Source: Escarpia spicata (lineage: Eukaryota; Annelida; Polychaeta; Sabellida; Siboglinidae). From it: DNA of 64,000 nt. Where the stretch lies: the NCBI GenBank assembly GCA_963995525.1, contig OZ023214.1:54192839-54256838 (forward strand). The letters are read 5' to 3'. How positions within the stretch are numbered: position 1 is the stretch's first letter; every line of letters starts with the position of its first letter. Under the pieces are notes generated by a model that made no database searches, was not told the DNA's origin, and saw only the letters and a program-made list of their open reading frames with translations. A program made the translations under genes and the position numbers. This document shows, piece by piece, positions 58,700 to 64,000 of this stretch.

Positions 58700-59225
58700 T
58701 CCCGCCCACCTACCCCAGCTACACCTGAGTAAGGTGGTTTGAAAGTCTGGAAAATCTATGTAATATACACCTAATTACATGTTGGTGTCAAGGCGTTTGC
58801 AAGAATAAACTGTTGGTCTTGCTGTATGTTAGTTAATTGCATTGTATATTTCTGTTGTTAGCATGACAATAATATGTACAAGGGGTTTTGGGGCGCTGTG
58901 ACGCTTTCCCCTTGGTTTCAACTATTAAGGTTATAATCCGTAACAGGTCTGGTTATAAGATGTAGGGTGGGTTCAGCCACCTGCGTGTGGTTGGTTCCCC
59001 CCACCTTTGCTGTTGAGGTTGTATTATGGATTATAATTATATAGGCTAATTCACATCATTTACACATTGTATATATATATATGTATTGTATGAATTAGCT
59101 AAAAATATGTTGGCTGAATACAAAGCTCTTTTACAAACTCATACCTGCCTTGTTACTTAACAGCAAAACTAGTCACGATTCCTAGTCATAACTCCATTAC
59201 ATTACCAAGGAGCCTTGTCCCATAT
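58700..59225. mobile_element. 526-bp insertion in the LINE RT, type unknown
   Basis: It has no coding potential. Starts TCCCGCCCACCTACCCC, contains AATAAACTG near 58805, a G-rich segment near 58875-58990 and a short TA run near 59071-59090. A long target duplication points to endonuclease-primed insertion as by a SINE or LINE; the AATAAA and layout would also fit an LTR, but LTR insertions give 4-6 bp duplications. Confidence 0.7.
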
Positions 59226-59253
59226 AAAGATCTGTATATATGTTTTATTGATT
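59226..59253 (+). repeat. 28-bp direct repeat, right copy
   Basis: Same as 58672-58699 except A for G at one position. The LINE reading continues directly after it. Confidence 0.9.
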
Positions 59254-60359
59254 ACACAAAGGCATTTGACAGAGTTCGTCATGAAGAAATCATATCAATG
59301 CTGGAAAGTTTGAACATTGATGGGAAAGATCTGAGAGTTGTGAGAAATCTGTACTGGGAACAAACAGCAGCAATACGAATAGAAAATGGCATAAGTAAAT
59401 TTCAAGAAATAAGACGTGGTGTAAGACAAGGGTGTGTCCTATCACCCGATCTCTTTTCACTATACAGTGAGAGTATCTTACGCACATTAGAAGATATGCC
59501 AGGCATTCAAGTAGGGGGATACAACATGAATTATTTACAATATGCAGACAACACGGTACTGATTGCTGAGAACGAAATAGATCTACAACAGATGCTAAAT
59601 ACAGTAGTAAGGGAAAGTGAGAAAAAGGTCTGTCCCTGAACAAAAAGAAAACAGAAATCATGGTCATCTCAAAGAAAAATTACACTACAACATGCAACAT
59701 GGTAGCAAATGGCACTGTTTTGAAGCAAGTCCGAACGTTTAATTATCTGGGATCACTAATGACACCCGACGGTCGATGCAACGATGAGATAAAGAGAAGA
59801 ATTGCTAAAGCTAAAACAGCTTTTCACCAGATGAAAAACATTTTACCAAATAAAAATATATCAATTGAAGTGAGAAAACGTGTATTGCAATGCTACATAG
59901 AGCCCATATTGCTATATGGATGTGAATCCTGGACAATAACTAAAAGTTTACAAAAAAACATAGAAGCCACTGAAATGTGGTTCTTAAGAAGAATGCTGCG
60001 AGTGCCATGGACTGCAAAGCAAAGCAATGAAGTCATCCTTAGGACATCCAAATCAAAAAGAAAGATCATCAAAAAGTTAGAACACAACAAGAACGATTTA
60101 TAGGTCATGTCATGAGAAAAAAAAAGTTAGAACAAATAGTAACAACAGGAAAGATAGAAGGAAAAAGATCCAGAGGACGCCAGAGAATAAAAATAATAGA
60201 TAGTCTGTCAACATGGTGTGGAAGGAGCACAACAAAACTGCTACAAACTACACACGACCGTGCGGTTTGGAGGGCCATGATCGCCAACGCCAAAGTATGT
60301 TGTGTAGTTCCCGATTTACGGATGATTCTGATTGAAGGAAAAGACAATTAGGTCACTTC

Positions 60360-60620
60360 TATGTCAAAGGTCAAATGGTCATGGTCAAAAATCAAGTGGC
60401 GCCCTTGGCGAATAGGTCGTGGTCAAATAGCACCCCTTGCTGGATAGGTGGTGAACTAAATAACTAGGTCAAATGACGTTATTAAATAGGTCATTGCGCA
60501 TGCGCAATGCTGTTTTTTTTTTATGTCGGATATGTGGTGGAACTTTTTGTTATAGCGCCTCCTAGCGTGTAAATTTAAATGTATAAAATAGGTAAAATAA
60601 AATGTTATTCAGAATCTGTT
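60360..60620 (-). repeat. Diverged copy of part of the 20.9-21.2-kb segment
   Basis: AGGTGGTGAACTA, TTAAATAGGTCATTG and GTGGCGCC words correspond, in reverse, to 20960-21180. Includes an 18-bp perfect palindrome CATTGCGCATGCGCAATG (60492-60509), an NRF-1-like site. Confidence 0.5.
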
Positions 60621-60671
60621 TTACATATTTTTCGAAGTCGCTAGTGGATCGCTTACCTGATGAGATGACGG

Positions 60672-60918
60672 TGTAGTTTAGTGACGTGTTCGACGGTGAT
60701 TGGTTGATAGATACATGACCACGTGATTCCTGATATTCTTTTATAAGCGCGGCGCTCTGCCAGCCGAGTCGTCATTCGTATCACGACGACACTGTTGTGA
60801 TATGCCCTACGGGCCGACGCGGATGAACACAATAAAACAGTTCCGTTCACATCTAACATGCCGTTCACATCATCAGCAGGATAACAACAATACTTGTAAC
60901 CAAACTGATAATACAACA
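60672..60918 (+). repeat. Putative 5' LTR of the Gypsy element
   Basis: Begins TGTAGTTTAGTG and ends AATACAACA, followed at once by TGGTGGCCGATATG, which could be a tRNA primer-binding site. Inside are a TTTTATAAGC TATA-like box near 60739 and AATAAAAC near 60831. The 3' LTR is beyond the window, so the boundaries are provisional. Confidence 0.5.
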
Positions 60919-61177
60919 TGGTGGCCGATATGCGGATCAGAATCGACGACGGCTAAAGAATTGAGTGTGAGTGTTGGGGGAAGGCAATAACGCTACGATG
61001 TCATGTTAGAAATGGAAGTTGTACGTGACTGCGTGCGGAACTTTGAGAAAAATGGCTGCCGGGCATTGTATGTAGCAAGCCGGGATGGTGTTTAACGCTA
61101 TACGGAGGCGACACCTAGCGTAGAAGGCTGAACTGAACGAGGAGCGCGCCATATAACGGTCTAGTTAAAACGACGAG

Positions 61178-62023
61178 ATGGCCTCCAAGTTCAATCCTCC
61201 AAAGGAATTCGATTTTCTGTCGGAAAACAGGTCTGAATGGATCAGTCGCTGGTCGAGGTTTCGTACAGTATCAAGACAGGACAACGAAGACGACAGCTTG
61301 CAGATAGACAGCCTGATATACAGTATGGGCTCGAGGGCAGAATCAATTTTCTCTAGTCTGGGCCTGAGCGAGGAACAGCTGCGTAGCTGCGACGCGGTGA
61401 AGCGAGCCTTTGATGAATACTTCAGCCCCAGGCGGTATGTCATCTACGAGAGGGCGAAATTCTTTCGGCGCGTTCAAGCTGAGGGGGAAACAGTCGAGCA
61501 GTTTATACGTGCGTTGAACGAATCGGCCGACCGATGCGAATTCCCAGATCGCTCTACTCAAATTCGCGATCGCGTAGTCGTCGGCATCCTGGATCAGACG
61601 GTATCCCGGGAGATGCAGAGAATGGAGATATCCCTACTGACGGAGTCGAAAGCGGTGTCCATGGCTCGTCAAGCCGAAGAAGTTGAGAAGCAGATGCGCG
61701 ACCTGAATCTACCAAAGTCCGTGGATGAAGTGAAGTCGAGCCGTCGACGCAAGCCTAGAGTGGCGCCATCCAGCGGACAGTCGAATACTAAGTTTAGAAG
61801 TGACACTTCAGATAAGCGCAGTGTTCCGTGTACTCGCTGTGGTAGATTGTCGCATAGAGATGGTAAATGTGCTGCCATAGATCGCAAATGTAATTTGTGT
61901 TTCACAATAGGCCATTTTGTATGCTGCTGCAAGTCTAAAACGAGCGTGCCGAGAAGGGCAAGGGTTAATCAACTAGTCGACGTGTCGTTCCTGGGCGAGA
62001 TCGATAGCAAGTCTAGTAGTTGA
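61178..62023 (+). CDS. gag: Gypsy gag polyprotein
   Basis: 281 residues beginning MASKFNPPKEFDF. Residues ~1-160 are a capsid-like retrotransposon gag domain (EWISRWSRF, FDEYFSPRR, VEQFIRALNESADRCEF, REMQRMEISLLTES). The C-terminal third is basic and carries two zinc knuckles of the CX2CX4HX4C form, CTRCGRLSHRDGKC and CNLCFTIGHFVCCC. The frame ends in TGA at 62021-62023, but the next codons in the same frame open directly into the protease, so gag and protease share a frame separated by one stop. It is intact apart from that. Confidence 0.9.
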   Translation: MASKFNPPKEFDFLSENRSEWISRWSRFRTVSRQDNEDDSLQIDSLIYSMGSRAESIFSSLGLSEEQLRSCDAVKRAFDEYFSPRRYVIYERAKFFRRVQAEGETVEQFIRALNESADRCEFPDRSTQIRDRVVVGILDQTVSREMQRMEISLLTESKAVSMARQAEEVEKQMRDLNLPKSVDEVKSSRRRKPRVAPSSGQSNTKFRSDTSDKRSVPCTRCGRLSHRDGKCAAIDRKCNLCFTIGHFVCCCKSKTSVPRRARVNQLVDVSFLGEIDSKSSS

Positions 62024-62329
62024 TCTCAACAAGTCTATGTCGATGGGTTACATTTACCAGTGCAGTCCAAGTTAGATACTGGTGCAGATGTGTCAGTTGT
62101 GCCGAGTAGACTATGTGAACACGTGAAGTGGCGTCCTACCGTAAAGCGATTGCTAAAACCTGGTAACTTGCGTATACCCGTGTTAGGCGAGTTTGACAGT
62201 GTACTCAGAGTAGATTCACATGAATGCTGTGAACGATTGTATGTCGTCGACCAATCGAATGCACTACTGAGTAGAGATGCGTGTGTAAAACTTGGGTTGA
62301 TTACGTGTCACGTCAGCGATGTTAGCTAG
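62024..62329 (+). CDS. Gypsy aspartic protease region
   Basis: In the gag frame after the TGA: SQQVYVDGLHLPV, SKLDTGADVSVVP with the catalytic DTGA, then LLSRDACVKLGL near the end. It runs to TAG at 62327; a second TAG follows at 62354, and the same frame then resumes RT N-terminal sequence (GLGKISEEYDVQL). The stops look like point mutations in one long polyprotein frame. Confidence 0.85.
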   Translation, partial: SQQVYVDGLHLPVQSKLDTGADVSVVPSRLCEHVKWRPTVKRLLKPGNLRIPVLGEFDSVLRVDSHECCERLYVVDQSNALLSRDACVKLGLITCHVSDVS

Positions 62330-62356
62330 AGCAAGTTTAACAGTGAGTTTAAATAG

Positions 62357-63696
62357 ATGTTTCAGGGGTTAGGTAAGATTAGCGAGGAGTACGATGTCCA
62401 GTTGCAAGCGGACGCACGTCCATTCGCAATATACACTTCTCGTAACGTCCACTGGTAGACAAGGTCAAGGTTGAGCTAGATCAAATGTTGGCTCAAAAAG
62501 TGATATTTGCAGTGGACCAACCCACGGAGTGGTGCGCACCGATGGCGGTCGTGCCGAATGGAGGCAAGGAAGAGAAGGTGAGAATCTGTGTAGATTTCAC
62601 GGAATTGAACAAGTCAGTTCGTAGGAATGTATATCCTATGGCCGATGTGGAAGCCAGTCTGGCTAAGCTAGGCGCAGGCAAAGTTTTCACGAAACTTGAC
62701 GCTAATTCCGGGTTTTGGCAGATCCCTCTCTCCGAACAGTCCAAACTGCTTACAACATTCCTAACGCCGCACGGACGGTACGCGTTCAATCGTCTGCCGT
62801 TTGGGCTCTCGTCGAGTCCCGAGATCTTTTCGAAGATCGTGTCTAAAATCCTAGACGGGGTCGAGGGTGTAATTTGTCATATGGATGACATTTGCATCTG
62901 GGGAGCGTCTCTCCAGGAACATGACGATCGCGTTCGCCGTGTCTTGACCCGTCTAAGGAACGCAGGCATGACGCTGAATGCGTCAAAGTGTGAGTTTGGT
63001 GTGAGTCAGATCAGATTCCTCGGTCACGTGATAACGAGCACAGGTGTGCGCGCGAATCCAGAGGCTGTACAGGGCCTGATTGACTTCAAAACTCCAACGT
63101 TTGTGAGTGACGTGCGTAGCTTTCTGGGAATGGCTAATCAGTTAGGCAAGTTCTCACAAAAGCTCAGTGAACTCAGTCAGCCGATGCGCGACTTGTTGTG
63201 CAGCAATACCGAGTGGTATTGGGGAGATGCACAGGAGAGAGCTTTCCGTGACGTAAAAAACGAACTTTCAAAGTCCGTTCAACTTGCCGTGTATGAACCC
63301 GAGAAGGAGACTGTTATTCAGTCAGATGCTAGTCGACACGGTATCGGAGCCACGTTATCTCAAATTCAGATAGACGGTACTCTCCGAATGGTGTGCGCAG
63401 CATCACGATCGTTGACGGAGACAGAACAACGATATGCCACAATCGAACAAGAGGCTTTGGCGATTGTTTGGGCATGCGAAAAGTTTCGCAACTACATCGT
63501 TGGTCTCCATGTCCGATTCCAAACGGATCATAAGCCATTGGTCCCACTGTTCAATGACATTAGCTTAGATAAGCTACCAGTGCGAATTAAGAGATTTCGA
63601 CTTCGCATGATGAGATACTGTTACACTGTCGAGTATATCACAGGGAAAGACAATGTTGTTGCTGATGCGTTGTCGCGGTCTACCGAAGGTAGATGA
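62357..63696 (+). pseudogene. pol: Gypsy reverse transcriptase-RNase H
   Basis: 62357-62450 is in the protease frame; a small indel near 62450 shifts to the long open frame (62485-63696, 403 codons). Motifs in order are VPNGGKEEKVRICVDF, FTKLDANSGFWQIPL (first Asp), FNRLPFGLSSSPEIF, HMDDICIWG (catalytic xxDD intact), KCEFGVSQIRFLGHVI, and RNase H with IQSDASRHGIGATL, YATIEQEALAIVWACEKF and FQTDHKPL. It ends VVADALSRS plus a stop created by a one-base insertion near 63680. It is of recent origin by appearance: the catalytic residues are kept. Confidence 0.9.
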
Positions 63697-64000
63697 ACTT
63701 TTTGCAGAGGAGGTAGAGTCCTATGCAGAACAGTCGATAAACTTATGTGCGTGTCCTAAACGGTTAGTCGAAATGCGTCGACTTCAGGCTCATGACGAAG
63801 TACTAGCACAAGTGCTAAAGTATGTGCGAACTAGTTGGCCTCCATACATATCGTCTGCTGATTCTCTTGTCAGATCGTTCTGGGAAAGCAGAGGGCAACT
63901 CACGATCGTAGATGACGTTCTTTTGTATGAGATCAGGATCGTGATCCCGCAATCTGAACGTCTTGACGTTCTCCAGCGTCTACATGAGGGTCACCTCGCG
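63697..64000 (+). pseudogene. Start of Gypsy integrase, cut by window edge
   Basis: After the frameshift near 63680 the frame reads LPKVDELFAEEVESY, LTIVDDVLLYEIRIVIP and RLDVLQRLHEGHLA. The last part is the beginning of the HHCC zinc domain, with its first His pair. The catalytic core and 3' LTR are outside. Confidence 0.8.

Larger units (their letters stand above)
56930..60350 (+). pseudogene. LINE with APE endonuclease and RT, interrupted once
   Basis: Endonuclease at 56985-57660 (MGMCEVRWTGAG, VYAPTADKSDEEH, VIVMGDFNAKVGG, NQINYILV, SDHVPVRATF); RT from 58240 (KGKAAGRDNITTEVI, EQYGFVEDKGTSNAIY). Coding breaks at 58699 and resumes at 59226 with KDLYICFIDYTKAFDRV, GVRQGCVLSPDLF and QYADNTVLIAE, whose expected ADD is ADN. 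Then come FNYLGSLMTPDGR, YGCESWTITKS and a final segment near 60180. There are stops near 57303 and 57498 and frameshifts near 58015, 59640 and 60105. It is inactive but well preserved, and close to the RTE/BovB type by motif style. Confidence 0.9.

Overview
The window reads as nuclear DNA of a metazoan, probably a marine invertebrate; I cannot name the lineage. It is AT-rich, contains one spliced host gene with canonical GT-AG introns, and is otherwise dominated by eukaryotic mobile elements: several non-LTR clades, Ty3/Gypsy, hAT-type and other terminal-inverted-repeat elements, Maverick/Polinton-like remnants and minisatellites. I saw no bacterial operon, CRISPR array, rRNA or convincing tRNA.

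Host gene: 32835-56154 on the minus strand is a complete seven-exon Rab GTPase of the Rab22/Rab31 type. I assembled it by hand from splice sites; it gives 197 codons with all five G-boxes and a C-terminal Cys-Cys. Its introns hold a LINE (36290-39360), an RTE-type LINE split by a hAT-like element (43190-46840), a MITE candidate (47011-47436) and three minisatellites. One minisatellite, at 39905-40230, is a tandem amplification of the exon 5 3' end together with its 5' splice site.

Left flank: 1-1500 holds degenerate LINE fragments on the minus strand and 2090-2460 a 126-bp tandem repeat. From about 3300 to 9310 there is a satellite-like field built on a ~45-bp unit, homogeneous at 3695-4255. 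It is interrupted by a LINE (4720-6236), a CA microsatellite, a SINE candidate and a 1.8-kb element with 31-bp terminal inverted repeats (7320-9141). Part of the satellite sits inside the LINE.

From 9306 to 20310 there are five copies of a ~2-kb unit, one inverted against the other four, so that 9392-13670 is a large imperfect palindrome. Each unit carries a conserved 36-codon exon with a consensus donor, a zinc-finger-like exon on the same strand and a separate C2H2-like mini-ORF on the opposite strand. Next come a 1.1-kb segment present twice (20537-21633, 22013-23109) and a decayed Gypsy pol that has lost its catalytic loop (to ~24110).

From 25150 to 26390 (minus) there are decayed fragments resembling small structural genes of Maverick/Polinton-like elements. 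From 26535 to 29770 a DNA element has ~420-bp inverted repeats around a broken ORF whose spaced acidic motifs resemble FEN1/PIN-type nucleases; this is my best candidate for an under-described system.

Right flank: 56930-60350 (plus) is a LINE with endonuclease and reverse transcriptase, interrupted by a 526-bp insert flanked by a 28-bp direct repeat. From 60672 to the window edge lies a Ty3/Gypsy element (LTR, gag, protease, RT-RNase H, start of integrase) carrying a few inactivating stops and frameshifts. Its 3' end is outside the window.
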